A stretch of DNA of 64,000 nt from NCBI GenBank assembly GCA_018398815.1, contig CM031595.1, positions 42,461,819-42,525,818 on the forward strand, written 5' to 3'. A model generated the notes under the pieces. That model did no database searches and was not told the DNA's origin. It saw nothing but the letters and a program-made list of their open reading frames with translations. This document shows positions 1-12,404 of this stretch, in pieces. This DNA is from Conus ventricosus. Lineage: Eukaryota > Mollusca > Gastropoda > Neogastropoda > Conidae. Position 1 is the first letter of the stretch. Every line of letters begins with the position of its first letter. The translations under genes and the position numbers were made by a program.

Positions 1-1870
1 CTTTACCCCCCTTTTCCCGAGAAATTTAGCAAAAAATTCCATCTTTACCACAAGTTTTATTGGGATTTTAACTTGTTTTTTGAAAAAATTTTTTCCTTTT
101 CCCAAAAATTTGGGCTTTTTTAATTTCCCGGTAAACTTGCTTGTAAGTCTACTTCCATTTGGGAATGTTTTCTTGCTAACCTCATTGTCCAAAAAAACCT
201 TTTTAAGTGACTTCCCCCAGCCCAGTGGTGTCTATCCCTTTTAACAACTCTTTCTCTATTTCCACGGGCCCAAATTTTCCCTTAATTTCCCTTTCCAAAA
301 AAAAATGTCGAGTTAGAAAAGTAATCTGAAAGAAAAATTTAGCTTTTTGTTTTCGATATGCTTTGTTCTTCAATTTTAGAAAACTTTTTGTAATTCTCGG
401 GCTGCAACATATACAAATCTATCTTCTTCCCTCTCTAAAACTCCCGAACTGGTTTAACTTCATTCAGTTTTCCCCTTTTTTAAACCCTAACATTCCTCTC
501 CCAAACCCTTCAGACTTCTTTTTTTGGACCCGGGAAAGACACCCATTGTACTTTCATATACTAGCATCGTGTAAACATTGGTTAAATGTCAAAAAAAGCA
601 CTTCAAAAGTCACTGTTTTTTAAAAATCAAAGGCCTCATAAATTTTACCTTTTATTGCATTGCTCTTCAGGAAACGTTAAAGAAATTATCTTTTTTTTCT
701 TCTTTCCAAAAACTTTTTTCTTTTATTTTTTTTCCCCCGAATTTTCTTTTTTCATTATTTTCTCCCTAACCACTGTTTTTTCCAAAAAAGGATGTAAATA
801 ACTGGAAGGTGAACTGATTTTTCCACATTATCGGGTGATTACGGAAATAAAATTAACCTCGTGAAAACAGTTAAAATGCAAATAAAAAAAAACACTGTAC
901 TTACCCCGCTGTTGGGAAAAATAATGTAGCTGTCATCAAAATGTCTTTTTAATAAAAACCTTCAAATTAAAAAACAAACAAATATTGAACCCAAAATTTC
1001 CCCAAAAATTTGGTTGCCAAAACATTTTTTTGCCCGTTTGAGATTTTTTAAAGAAATTCCATGGTGCCCCAAAACCCTTTTTTAATTTCATCCCACCTTC
1101 CCTTTTTCGAGAGGGAAAGTTTTTTTCTGCTGTTCGGCATTTAAAATCACCAGGTTTGTAAAAAAATAGAATCGCCATACAAATCCTGTAATCTAAAAAA
1201 ACCTTTTTCCAGTATTTCCATCCCGTATCCCTCTTGCTGATGGTTCCAATAAATAGAATCATTTGGGGGATATTGGGAATTCCACATTATGGTTTTTGTT
1301 ATTGAAAACAAATCGTTAGAAGTTTTTTCAATTATTGCATTTTTTCTTTGCACTTGAAAAATGTTTAATGAAACCCCCATACCCTTTTTCCCAAACAAAC
1401 AAAAAATTCCCCCAAATTCTACCCCGAAAGTGATAATTTAATAGCTTTTAATGAATACCACAAAAATTTAAAACGGAGGGTTTCCCAAAAAAATTAGGGC
1501 AAAAAAAGTTTCTGTTTAAAAAAAATAAAATCTTTCAACAACAAAAAAAACAACAAAAAATCTTTTTTTTTAGTTTTGGAGAGCCCCTTTAAATTATTTA
1601 AATTTAAAAATTTCAGTTGAGACGTAATAAATTATTTACAACAGAACCCCCAGAAACACTTTGGGCTGCTTTTCTTGGCTCGCGGAATTAACGTATCATT
1701 GTCGAAAATTGTGGCCCGGGCCCTTTTTTTTAAATTTTTTTTTGGGTGCGGAAAAAGCTTTTTCCCGACTTTTTCCCCATGTCGGAAAAAAAAGGGCCCC
1801 CCTTTTCTTTTGAATGGCCCCCCGCAGGAGTTTGTCTAAAAGCATTTCCCCTATGCTACTTGACTGACCG
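1..1870. other. AT-rich unpolished sequence, no gene seen
   Basis: The stretch is dominated by runs of A, T and C with irregular lengths. Short open frames here are Phe/Lys-rich translations of these runs and match nothing I recognise. I see no splice-flanked coding segment, tRNA-like box or repeat pair. It is probably intron or upstream DNA of the IgGFc-domain gene read with many homopolymer errors. Confidence 0.6.
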
Positions 1871-2089
1871 TTTTTCGAGCCAAAAAAGAGAAGAAGAGAG
1901 GGAGGGGGAGAGGGAGAAGAGAGAGAGGGAGAAAAGAGAGAGAAGAACAAGACAGACAGGGCAGACAAACCAAAAATTCACGTGTAAAAATGTTGGGCCT
2001 GATCCCTTTAAAAACCCCCCAAAACCCCTTGGGAGTGATCACCTTTAGGGCCCACCCCAAACGTCGACACCACCCCCACCCCTCCACCC

Positions 2090-2647
2090 GAGATCAAACC
2101 CCGGGTTTCAACCCAATGGGACCCCCACCTCACACACCTACCTCTTCACCTTCCCCGAGGTGTTCGAGGTGACCAGGTCCACCAACACGTACGACCACCA
2201 GCTCACCATCGCCACCACCGCCACCGACAACGTCACCGCTCACGGTTTTCCACTTACAATCCTCAACCCTCCCAAAACGTCACCGTCCAAACCGTCACCC
2301 AATACGTCATCGCCAACCACACCCCTCTCGTCATCACCGTGCTGTCAACCAACTCTTCCGTCACAGACTCCACCCTTCAGACGGTGCACATCTCTTCGTC
2401 GGACGCCGTCACCGTCTACGCCTTCAACTTCTTCTCCAAGAACGTGGATGCCGAGCTGATCCAGCCGGTGGACGTCCTGGGCATGGAGTACGTGGTGCTG
2501 ACCCTCCCTTTCAACAACGAAACCAGCTTCGCCAGCTCCTTCTTCGTGGCCACGGCTGTGGAAGATGACACCAACGTCACCGTGTCCAAACAGCACCAGC
2601 AGCAAGGTGTGAACTTTTCGTCCTTTGTGTCGTCGGCACCGGTTCAG
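2090..2647 (+). CDS. IgGFc-binding domain, N-terminal exon
   Basis: The frame from about 2,160 reads FEVTRSTNTYDHQLTIATTA; after one frameshift near 2,255 it continues through VTVQTVTQYVIANHTP and YAFNFFSKNVDAELIQP to SSAPVQ. Stretches like 'VYAFNF' and 'LGMEYVVLTLP' are typical of the IgGFc-binding N-terminal family (known from memory of the family, not searched). Several N-x-S/T sequons (NVT, NHT, NSS, NET, NFS) fit an extracellular protein. The exon ends at CAG before gtaagaaa (2,648), phase 0, which joins in frame to the exon at 18,305. The 5' boundary is uncertain: copy 2 suggests an acceptor of the type ccccacag before GATTAAAA, placing it near 2,090. The frameshift is probably a sequencing error. 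Confidence 0.75.
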
Positions 2648-2929
2648 GTAAGAAATGTGTGCGCACCGTGTCTGGGAGAGGTGGGTGGGAGTGGGGTGAA
2701 AGGGCATGTTGTGTGTGTGGAGTGGTGGTGATGGTGGTGGTAGGACTGTGTAGGTTTTCAAGGTGCCATTGCCTCGGTTGAACACGCATCATTCTGTTGG
2801 ATTTGAAACGGGTGAGGGACCTCGGTTCAGGCTAATGTAATCGGCATGTCCGCTTCATTCCATGAAACGAATGCCGAAGTCAGAGTGCTGCTCGTCACCA
2901 GCACTGAGGGAGAATGCAGGTACTTCGCC

Positions 2930-3287
2930 CGATCATCTGACAGGATCGGTAGTCATCAGCACAAAGGGAGATGACGGTAACTTCCCCTGATCGCTTTGAC
3001 AGGGTCGGTAAGCCGACATAAACTTCCCCTGATCGTTTGACAGGGTCGGTAATCACCAGCACTAAGGGAGATGACAGTAACTTCCCCTAATCGTTTGACA
3101 GGGTCGGTAATCACCAGCACAAAGGGAGATGACAGTAACTTCCCCTAATCGTTTGACAGGGTCGGTAATCACCAGCACAAAGGAGATGACAGTAACTTCC
3201 CCTGATCGTTTGACAGGGTCGGTAATCACCAGCACAAAGGGAGATGACAGTAAACTTCCCCTGATCGTTTGACAGGGTCGGTAATAG
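2930..3287. repeat. 58-bp minisatellite in intron 1
   Basis: About six units, each containing 'acttcccctgatcgtttga' followed by cagggtcggtaatcaccagcacaaagggagatgacagta. Most unit starts are 55-60 bases apart; one unit is shortened. The same array recurs in noisier form at 12,405-12,830. It lies 280 bases after the exon donor at 2,648. Confidence 0.9.
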
Positions 3288-3479
3288 CTTTTATCTTCTT
3301 GATTTGTATGTTTTGGCGTGCCAGTCCCAGTCATGCCCCAAGTAGGCAGCCTGCTAGTATCGAAAAGCTCATAGTGAGTGACCTTTTTCTTTTCTTTTTC
3401 GTAAAACAGTGACTTCTTCAAGGAGAATTGCACACAAAATATCACTGATGTCTACTTCATCATTATCGTTTTTTGTTTT

Positions 3480-4590
3480 GGGTTTTGGGGGGGCCCCCCC
3501 GCTCTTTTTTTCTCAAACAAAAGAGACAGAAGGGGGGGAAAAAAAAAATTTAAAAAAAAATTTTTAGTAAAAATATAAGGAATGCTTTTAATAAAAAGGA
3601 AGGGGAGCACAGAAAAAATTTAAGATGGGAAGTTTTTGGGTAAAAGGGAAGGGGCAGGGGAAACCCAACAAAGGGGGGAAAAAAGAAAAAAAAGAAGTCT
3701 AACTTGATGAAAGGGGTAGTACATAAAAAAGAAATGGGATTTGTGATGAAAGGTAAGGAACGAGAAAAGAAGTGAAAGATGCCCAAAAACTCTAAAACTC
3801 AAAAATAACAGAAAAAGGGACTTTAAAAACCCTGTAAAAAGTGAATACTTTTTAAACTCGGCAAGGTAAAGAGGCTTGGGAAGGGAAATTCTTTAGTTTT
3901 GGGTTTCGTGGAAACGAAAAAAAATAAATAAATAAAAGCGCAAAAAAAAGCAGGCAAATTTTTTTCAAAATAAAAGAAAAAACAAAAACCCTCACACAGA
4001 AAATAAAAAACCTTTAAAAATTTAATGGACGGGGTGGGCAGAACAGAAAAGAAACGCATAAAACTGTTTAAAAAAAAATCGGGAAGAAAAAAGACGGGAT
4101 AAAACCCCCTGGTTTAAAGGGGGACAGACCCGGAGGGGGGGAAAAAAAAAAATGGGCCCTTTGCCTTGCCTATGCGAATGAAAATCCAGACAAAAAGGGA
4201 CCCCCCCTTAAAACACAGTGCAACCAAAGAGTCTTTTAAAAGGGAGCACGCTGACAGCTGGCAAAAAAAATTTCCCTTGGGAAAGTGAATTCCCCCCAAT
4301 TTCCCGCCACGTTTCCAAAAGCTGCGCCGCGTGGGGTGCTACTGTTCTCCTGTGGATTTGAAAACTTTGTCCTTTTCCCCTTTGGGGGGTGTACAACAAA
4401 AGGATGAAAACGGACTTTTTTCCTTTTGGTTTTCCCATGGAAATATTTGGGTTTCTTTTTTTCTTTTCTTTTTTTATTTTTTTTTTACTTTTTTTTTTGG
4501 CGCTGTTGCCCCTTTTTTCTTTAAACTTTTTTGGGATTAACGTGTTGTAAAAACCCTTTAAACGTACTTTGCTGTTTTTACGAGTCTTTT
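3480..4590. other. Homopolymer-rich intron, no gene seen
   Basis: Purine runs (3,530-4,160) give way to T-rich sequence. Open frames on both strands are Phe/Lys/Gly-rich and look spurious. Nothing recognisable. Confidence 0.6.
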
Positions 4591-4594
4591 CTCT

Positions 4595-4673
4595 ATCTCT
4601 CTCTCTCCTCTCTCCTTTTCCTCTCTCCTAAAGCGCGCGCGCGCACGCCCCTTCTATGCACCCCCACACACCC

Positions 4674-4704
<31 letters not shown>

Positions 4705-4885
4705 CACAACACACCACACCCCAAAACCGTTTGTGTTGTGTTTTGTTTGTGTGTGTGTGTGTGGTGTGTGTGTGTTGCTTTTTTTAAATTACGTTTTGTG
4801 CCCGAACGTGTTGTAAAAAACCTTATGTTTTTTTGCAAAATTCCCGAGTCTTCTCTTTCCCTCTCTCTCTCTCTCTCTCTGGGTA
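4595..4885. repeat. Composite microsatellite (CT, CG, CA, GT)
   Basis: A CT-rich tract, then alternating GC (aagcgcgcgcgcgca), then (CA)n, a spacer, (GT)n and a second CT tract. The CT-CG-CA order recurs at 10,665-10,830, so the two may be copies of one repeat unit. Confidence 0.85.
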
Positions 4886-4984
4886 AAAGGACCGCGACCG
4901 TACAAGTGGCGCGGGGTTTTTCTCTGAGGCCAAAAATCAAAATTAAGGGAAAATTAGCGCCGCCCGGGGGAGTTTTGGGAAAAA

Positions 4985-7900
4985 CCGACTAGGGCCACCC
5001 CCCCCCCCCCCCAAACAGCCCCGGGACAAGTCACAGGGGTTCAATTCAGGAAAATTGACATATTCGAAAGAAAATCTTGTTTTCAAAAAACTCATTGGCA
5101 TTGTGGTTTTTGTGGCCAGGATGTGGAACCTTAAAAAAACACTTTCTCATTTTTAGTCGACTGCAGACATGTTCTGTTGCAGAGTGCCTTTTTCCCCCCA
5201 CCCGAACTAAATGGGGTGTAGGCAAGGTCTTTTTGGGGTGTTGACACCTTTTTGGGTGATTTTGTGCCCACCGCCACCCTTGTCGTGGAGATGTTCAATT
5301 TTAATCCGGGGCCCCTCCCCCCCCAAAAAGAAAACAATAACGTTTGTAACTTCAGGGGGGAAAACCTTGGACTGGGTTTTCCCCCCTTTGGCACCCCGCC
5401 AAACCGATAGTGACTACACAACAGCCCCAAAGAAAGGCCCTGCGTCGTGTGTCAAAGATAGGGGCCCGGGAATATGAAAAGATGTAAAAGGGAATTGCAA
5501 GATCACAATTTGGCACAACAGGAAGCCCTGAAGCCCTTACCAAAGAACACAACCAAAAGGTTTGGGAGAGCAGAGGAAGAATTAGGGGACAGCTGTCTGT
5601 AAAAGCTGGGGGAAGGTTAAAGAAAGGCAAAGAAAGAAAAGGGGAGGAGCGGGAATGGTAAAAAAACCCGGTATGAGAGATTACGGGAAAGAGAATGCAA
5701 CTCTGTGGAAAAGATGGGACAGGGGGAAAAGTAAATGTGACTATTTGGGAAAAACAAAGTGGGCGAAAACAATTATTTTTCTTTGGGTTTGGAAAAAAAA
5801 GGGCCAACGAAAATGGGGAAGTGTGAACAGAAAGTGAACACAGTATAAAGAAGGAATGTGTCTTCAGGGGGAGATTGCATTGAGAGAGCCAAGAGGGGGA
5901 AAGGGAAAAGGGCGTGGTCGTCAAGTTCTTGTCTAAAAGGGCCAAAGGACCCGTTTCTAAGAATCCCCAAAAAAACGGGAAAATTTCCCGAAAAACATCA
6001 GAATGTGTACATCAGAGAAGACTTTCGGGGGACTGGGGAAAGAAAAGGCGGGGGACTGGGAGAAAAAGCCAATGAACTTTATGACAGCGGGCAGAAACAA
6101 GGATAAATTTTGACAAACTGTTTACAGAAGAAGGCGTTTTAAAACTTACGACATTGACAAAGAAGAACTAGTGGGGAAGGGGGTTTGGGGGAAGGAAACA
6201 GGAGGAAAAAATGAAGAAACGGAAAAAGAAAAAAAGAGGCCAGCAGTGGTGAGGCGAAAACAAAAATTTTAGAAAAAGGAAACTGAAGCATTTGTACAAT
6301 CAGAAAGGGTTTCCCCTTGTTTCTCTGCGATCTTTCCAAAAAATGGCTCCCTCCTCTTTCCATTTCACGATGAAGGCAACGCAAAGTCGCCCTTTTTTTT
6401 TCTGCCAACGTCGGAGTCCCCGGGGGGCAAATGAAATTTGAAGAAAAAACCGGGCCCGGGAAAGAAAAATCGGGGCAGGGGTGAGGGGAAAAAAAACCCC
6501 AGGGGACAAGGCAAACAGTTCAACTAAACTGCTGCCCCCCTTTCCCCCTCAAGCCCCGTGATGAAAAAAACAGCGCGCGAGCTGGTTCCACTGCAGGGGG
6601 GGGAGGCCAAAAAAAAAAAGCGCAAAAAAGGACTCTAAAAACCCCCCTGGATGAAACACGGGATCTCCAAACAAGCAAGAGGGGATATGGGAAAAACGGG
6701 GGGGGGTTCATAAGCGGGGGTGGGGAGTGGCGGGTGGCGGGGGGGGAAAGGGTGGGTTGGCGGTCCGGGAAAGAGAATTACCCGGGGGAAAAATGAACGG
6801 AGGGGAAGGGAATGGGGCGGGGGAAAGAGGGGGGGTTATTTGGGGTAGGTGGAAGGGTTCAGGGGGAAAGGTGGTAATAATCCCAAGATTTGAGGGTTTT
6901 TGGCCCGAGGCCCGCCCAGTGTTTTTTTTATTGGAAAATGGAACTGGGGAGGCTGGTTGAAAAAACTGACATTGGGAAATGTTTTTTCGTTTATTAGATT
7001 TTGATTATTTTTTTAAATGAAACTTTTTTGTTTATCTAGCCCTTTATTTCGAACACCTTTTTAGTGATTACGATTTTTTTGTCCCCCAAAGTGTGAAGTT
7101 AACACAACAAGGGGCTTTCTCAGGGGGGAGTATGAAGTTTTTAAAGGGAAAAAGTCTGGTGGGTTTTAAAAGGGGGGGGTCAATACGTTTTTTAATAATG
7201 TTTTCATTTTAAAAAAGGATGGGGAAAAAATTTAAAACCCAAAAAAACCCCCATTTTTTTATATCAGTTTTTAAAATTACACCCAAAAGACAGTACAAAA
7301 CTGGGGGACTTCAAAAATGGTTTGGTTTTAAAATTTCTTTAAAACGGCTTAATTGTCTCCAAAAATTTTTTTGAGGATTTTTTTTGTCAAGTGTGTGGAG
7401 ATAGGAATCGGGGGGGGGGGGGGGGGGACGGGTGCGAAAAATGTTTTTTTAAAAGGAATGCGTTTGGGAAAATTTTAAGGGTAGGGGACTAAATTGAATG
7501 AAATTGATGGGGGAAAATTTTTCCGTGGGAAGTCTAAAGATACGGTAGAAAATTTTTTTTGGAAAAGGGGTTAAATTTAACTTTTTTCAATTTTTTTTTT
7601 GGGGTTGTAGGGAAGGGCCTAATTCAGTTTTGTTTCGATGATTCACTGACTTTTTTTCCAGTACCGGGGGGCAGCACTTTTGACTTTTTATAGAACTGGT
7701 GATCTCGTCTGCGGGGTTCTTTTTCGTCACTGCGTTTCTTTGTCCTTGCGGACTCCGAATTTTTCCCGGGTTTGGGTTATTACTTTGAACGGGGGATTTT
7801 TAAATTTCGCTTTTTAAGAAGAAAAGAAAAAAAATTGGTTTAAAAAACCCAATTTGGAAAACAATTTAAAAACCCAAAACTTTTTTAGAGGTTTAAAAAC

Positions 7901-8540
7901 CTTGAGGAGAAAAAAAAGTACCCCGGGGCGTTGCGCTAATTGTACAGTTGTTAATCAAGCTGTAAAACTTGTTTTCTAATGCTTTTTTTGTAGAAGTGTT
8001 TTGTATGAAGAAAACTCAATGTTGTTAGTAATGACCACGAATACCAGACTGGAACGACGGGGTTTGCGCACATTTTAAAGAGCAAAGGGAGGCTTTCTTT
8101 AAAATTTTCTTTCGTATTTGGTTTTAAATTTTAAAAATTGCCAAACAAAAGGGAATTTTTTTTCGCATCAAAATATTACAGTTTTTTAAATTAAAAAGAA
8201 AAGGGGGCTTTTTTAAAAACGTGAAAAACTCCAGACGGGTTTTTTCCCGGTAAAGATGTGGGGTTTTTTTGGGGGAAAGAATTTAAGAAGTTTTAAGGGG
8301 GCGGAAAAAAATCTAAAATTTTTGCCCTGAATTCAAAAACCAATGGCCCATCATTTTAAAAGAATTTTCCCCAATGGAAGAAACCCCAAAGTAAAGAAAA
8401 TGGAACCAAAAATGTTAAAAAACTTTTTGCAATAAATTTTAAATTTTACCTAAAATGTGGGTGAAGTCCTTCAAGCTTTTTAATTTTTTAAAGGGAAAGG
8501 GAAAAAGCGTGTGGAATTGATGGAATCACTGAAGAAATGT
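4985..8540. other. Intron/intergenic noise, no gene seen
   Basis: Contains C-runs (4,996-5,012), a G-run (7,410-7,428) and very many 4-8 base homopolymers. The open frames, including one of 197 codons at 5,352-5,945 (-), have low-complexity Pro/Ser/Phe composition and no motif I know. I could not support a gene. Confidence 0.55.
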
Positions 8541-8559
8541 TGAGTTTAAGTAGCAACTT

Positions 8560-10130
8560 TTGGGTTCTTTTTTTTTAAACAAAACTTTTTAAAATGTACT
8601 TTTCCCGACAGGGGTTTGACCCAAAAGAATGGACAAAAGAAAATCATATTTTTAAATTTTTTAAAAAAAGGTGAAAAAAACAGTAATGACTTTACAGGGG
8701 GGTTTTCGCTTTTAAGCTTATTTTGTAAAGCTACTTTTCGTTCTGAATAAAAGACTATTTAAAAGGGATCAAAAGAAAACAGAAAACTGCCAAAACTAGG
8801 CGGGTTTAAAAAGGGATCTCCCCCAATTCGCCAAATATTTTTACTTTAAATGTGTTTAAAAAAGTGTTTTTAAAAAAAAAGGGGTGGAAAAACTTATGCA
8901 TTTTTGTAGCCCAAAAAAAAGGGCTTTGATTCAGTCCAACATAAACCACTATTGAAATTCTGCGTAAATTGGGGCAAATGGGAAGGTTTTTGAAAACAGT
9001 CACAGCGAATTTATGGAAAAAGTTTCATGCGTGAGAATTTTAAGATCGCTTACGGAGTTTTTTTTTTGTCGGTAAAATTTAGACAGGGTTGTATACTTAG
9101 TCCAGAACTTTTTTTTATTTTCATTAATGAAATTGCTGCATATTTAAAGGCAGCGGTAAGCATGGATTCAGAGTTACCCGGTTTTTTGTTTGAATATTCC
9201 TTTGTTTTTTGCCCATGACCCCTTTCTTTTTTTCCCCGGTTTCTGCCCGGGGGGCTCCAAAAACAAAATTTAAATTTAAATTTAAAAGAAGTCTGTAAAA
9301 GATTTTTTTTAAATATAAATTTAAAAATAAAAACCCAAAATAAAGGTTTTTTTTTAAAAGGAGGGTTCTTGGATAAAAATGGGTAAATTGGGCATTAAAA
9401 AAGGATCTATCTTGGAAGTGTAAACGAGGATAATTTTCTTGGGGTTTTTTTTTTAAAACCCAAAATTTAAATTTTTTAAAGGGGTTGATGCCCTTGGGAG
9501 CAAAGGGTTGAAGGCAAGTATTTAATTGTGGTTTAAAAATATTAGCAGTCTTCATGATAACTAAAACCCCGGGTTCTTTTAAAAATTTTTTACACAAAAA
9601 GTTCAACCCGCTTATGATTCGCCCAAAATTTTGGGGGGGCTAAACAGATTGAAAAAATTGAAAAAAAATTTATACTTTTTCATGCCAAAAGTTTTTTTTT
9701 TAAATGCCCTTTTTTAAAAATTTCCCAAACCCAAATTTTTTTTTGGGCGAAGGGGTTTCCCTATCCATTTTATTAACAGTTCGGTGAGATGCATAAAATA
9801 GGTAAAGAAATTTTTAAGATAAATGAAATCCCAAAGGTACCCAAGGGTTTGCATATAAATTTGCTTAAAAAAAATTGGAAGAAAAAAGGTTTTAAAGGGA
9901 TGTTGGGGAAGGTTTTATTAAAAATTCTTTGTTTCGTTTAGGGCTTTGGGGTATGCCCGGGTAAACCAAGGTGTTTAAAGGAAAAATTTTTTTGTTTCAT
10001 TGTTCAAGGAAAAAACGTTTGAAAGAAAACTTATCTACAGGAAAGGGGTAGCTCAGTAATGAAAAAATGGGCATATAAATTTCAAGTACCGGGTATTTAA
10101 AAATGTGTTTGAAAAACGAACCAAAATTTT
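8560..10130 (+). pseudogene. LINE reverse transcriptase fragment, frameshifted
   Basis: Spread over the three + frames are the landmarks of a non-LTR retrotransposon reverse transcriptase: near 8,690 a 'GFSLLSLF' block (as in YRGISLLS), near 8,880-8,960 a 'YAFL..KKALIQSN' block (as in FVDFKKAFDSV), and at 9,075-9,160 FRQGCILSPELFFIFINEIA, which is the RQG.LSP..F..FIN motif. These motifs and their spacing are standard for LINE reverse transcriptases. The frame changes every few tens of bases, in step with homopolymers, so read errors and real decay cannot be separated. Clade was not assigned. It lies in intron 1 of the IgGFc gene. Confidence 0.75.
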
Positions 10131-10134
10131 TTTA

Positions 10135-10660
10135 ATACCCTTTAAATCAGATTGCTTCCTTTATGGTTTTTTTAAGGGTAAGAACCGGGGGTACTTCCAA
10201 AAAAAAAACGGTTCCCCCTTTTAGGGCTACCTTTAGTGAAACCTAAACTTTTGGGGTTTTCTGTTAAAATAATAGAAAAAAAGAAAAACCCTTTCTTTTA
10301 AGTTTGTCCTTTAAAATGAAGATATTTGAAAGAAGTATTTGTTGGAATTTATCGCACTTTTAAATTATTTTTCGAGAACAAATTTCCCTGAAATTGACTT
10401 TGGGGAAAACTAGCATTGTTCATCTTTTATGCAACTCGACAAAAAGGGCGTTGACGGGAAAAACAGAAGGAAGATTACAAAGGGGGGGAAAAAATTTAAC
10501 ATTTTTGATAAGAAGGAAGTTTAAAATTGGTTTTAAAAGGGACTGGTTTTAAAATTTGTATTTCTAGTCTACTATAATTTCCAAATTTTTTTTTTTGGTT
10601 TTTGCCTGTATCTAGGGCCCGGGGGCCTAAAAAAAAAAAAAACCCATTGTTCATTGTTTT
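10135..10660. other. Possible LINE 3' part, otherwise nothing seen
   Basis: AT-rich sequence continuing from the LINE fragment. Short frames resemble nothing clearly. It may be the untranslated end of the element. Confidence 0.35.
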
Positions 10661-10664
10661 TTTT

Positions 10665-10830
10665 TTCTCCCCCTCTCTCTTTCCCCCCTCCCCTCTTTTC
10701 CCCTCCCCTCTCTCTCTTCTCTCTCTTTTCCTCAAAGCGCCCCGCGCGGCACGCGCTTTCTATGGCGGAACAAAACACACACACACCACACACCACACAC
10801 ACACCCCACAACACACACAAAACAACACCA
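10665..10830. repeat. CT/CG/CA composite microsatellite, second copy
   Basis: CT-rich tract, then aaagcgccccgcgcggcacg, then an interrupted (CA)n. Same order as at 4,595-4,720. Confidence 0.8.
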
Positions 10831-10949
10831 AACCCCAAAACGGGCCCAACCCCACCCACACCCAATTTTTTCGCAAATTTGTCTATTATGTCATTTTTTG
10901 GGGTTTTTTATATTCGTGTTTAAAGTCTACGGTTTCAGGTACTGGTGGA

Positions 10950-11400
10950 AAGATTGGGGGGGGGGGGGGGAGGAAGAGAGAGAAAAGAGAGGAAAAGAGA
11001 GAGAGAGAGAGAGATTCAAAAAAAGATCAATTAAATTTTTGATATGGGGTGGTTGAACATCCCTCAATCCCCCTCCAATTTTGCATGCTTTTGCTACTGA
11101 AAAAAAAAGGGAGAGAGAGAGGAGAGAGACGGAAAGGGGCGGGGGCAGACAGATAGGCAGACAGGGTAAGGGTAAGGGTTTAAAGGGAAGGGAAGTTGTT
11201 TTCAAAACCCCGCCCCCACCCCCAAAGGGGCCCCCTCAAAGGGCGTCACCAAGTTTAAAATTTTAACTCCCCAAAAAATCCAAAAGAGAGGGGTAGAGAG
11301 AGGAGAGGAGAGGAGAGAGAGAGGAGAGAGAGTTTAAAAGAGGGGAGCGAGAGGAGAGAGACAGACAACAGACAGAAAAGAAGACAGCCCGACACGATTT
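10950..11400. repeat. G-run and GA-rich tracts
   Basis: A 14-base G-run at about 10,956, GA repeats at 10,975-11,015 and 11,105-11,130, and GA/GACA repeats at 11,283-11,385. The last tract corresponds to 1,885-1,965 of the duplicated segment. Confidence 0.8.
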
Positions 11401-11517
11401 TTAAGTGTACTTTTCTGTCTTGATCCTTCAAAAAAAACCCCCCAAAAAACCCCCCTTGCAAGGTTTGTTCCCCCCTTCCCCGCCGCCCTAAACGTCGAAA
11501 ACCACCCCCACCCCACA

Positions 11518-12122
11518 GGATTAAAAGGTTTTCAACCAATTTGGGGCCCCTTACCCCACACCTCCCCTTTTACCCTTCCCCCAGGTTTTTCGATGGGACC
11601 AGGTCCATCAACTGTACGACCTCCCGTCCATCCCCCCACCGCCACCGACAACGTCACGCTCCCCGGTTTTCCCCTTCAATCCCCAAACCCCCCCAAAACG
11701 TCACCCTCCAAACCGTCACCCCCAAAACGTCATCGCCCAAAAAAAACCCCTCTCGTCACACCGGCTGTCAACCAAATCTTTTCCCCCACGGGGCTCCAAC
11801 CCGCTTCCCGGAAAGGTGCAACTTTTTCCCCTTTGTGGACGGGCCCTCCCCCCGTCTACGGGTCAGCTTTTTTTCCCCAAGGAAAGTGGACGCCGAGCGG
11901 ATCCCCGCCGGGGGGGGCGTCCCTGGGCAATGGAGTACGTGGGGCTGACCCTCCCCTTTTAACCCCAAAAAAAAAAAAACTTTTCTTGCCCGTCCCTTTT
12001 TTTCGGGGCCCCCGGGTGTGGAAAATGGGGCCCAAAACCAAAACGTCACCGTGTCCAAACAGCAAACCCGCCCGCAAGGGGGTTTACTTTTCGTTTCCTT
12101 TTTTGTCGTCGGGACCCGGGTT
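11518..12122 (+). pseudogene. Second copy of IgGFc-binding exon, many frameshifts
   Basis: Follows the exon at 2,090-2,647 base for base in outline: 'gaccaggtccatcaactgta', 'acgtcaccctccaaaccgtc', 'ggagtacgtggggctgaccc' and 'aaacgtcaccgtgtccaaac' all have counterparts there. It begins after an acceptor-like ccccacag at 11,517. The donor position reads gggtttagggag rather than gtaag. At least six indels break the frame. It could be a genuine duplicate exon, perhaps used as an alternative first domain, or an unpolished haplotype copy. If the errors were only technical the exon could be intact. Confidence 0.7.
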
Positions 12123-12404
12123 TAGGGAGAAAGGGTTTAAACCCCCCGGGTTGGGGGAGGTGGGGGGGAAATGGGGTGAAAGGGGATGTTTTTTTGGTTT
12201 TGGAGTGGGTTTGGGGGGGGGTGGTAGGTGGGGGGTGTGGCGGTCTGTTAGGTTTTTAAGGTGCCCTTTCTTCGGTTTAATCCGATCAAACTGTTCGATT
12301 TTAAAGGGTTTAGGGGCTTCGGCATGCTTCTTTATTTCCCTGAAAGGAATTTCGAAGTCAGTGTACTGTCGTCATCAGATTGGGGAGAATGTTTGTTTAA
12401 ATTC

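Larger units (their letters stand above)
1875..3480. repeat. Duplicated segment, copy 1 (exon plus minisatellite)
   Basis: This block and 11,290-13,040 share the same order of parts: a GA-rich tract, an IgGFc-domain exon with its 5' splice site, about 280 bases of intron, a 58-bp minisatellite, and a unique tail containing the phrase ttttggcgtgcca and later gtgacttcttcaagg. Copy 1 is far cleaner. The pair is either a real tandem duplication of about 1.6 kb or the same locus entered twice in the assembly, the second time unpolished. Confidence 0.8.

Noticed and set aside
2930..3287. CRISPR array
   Set aside because: Units are contiguous with no unique spacers, and the setting is an animal intron.
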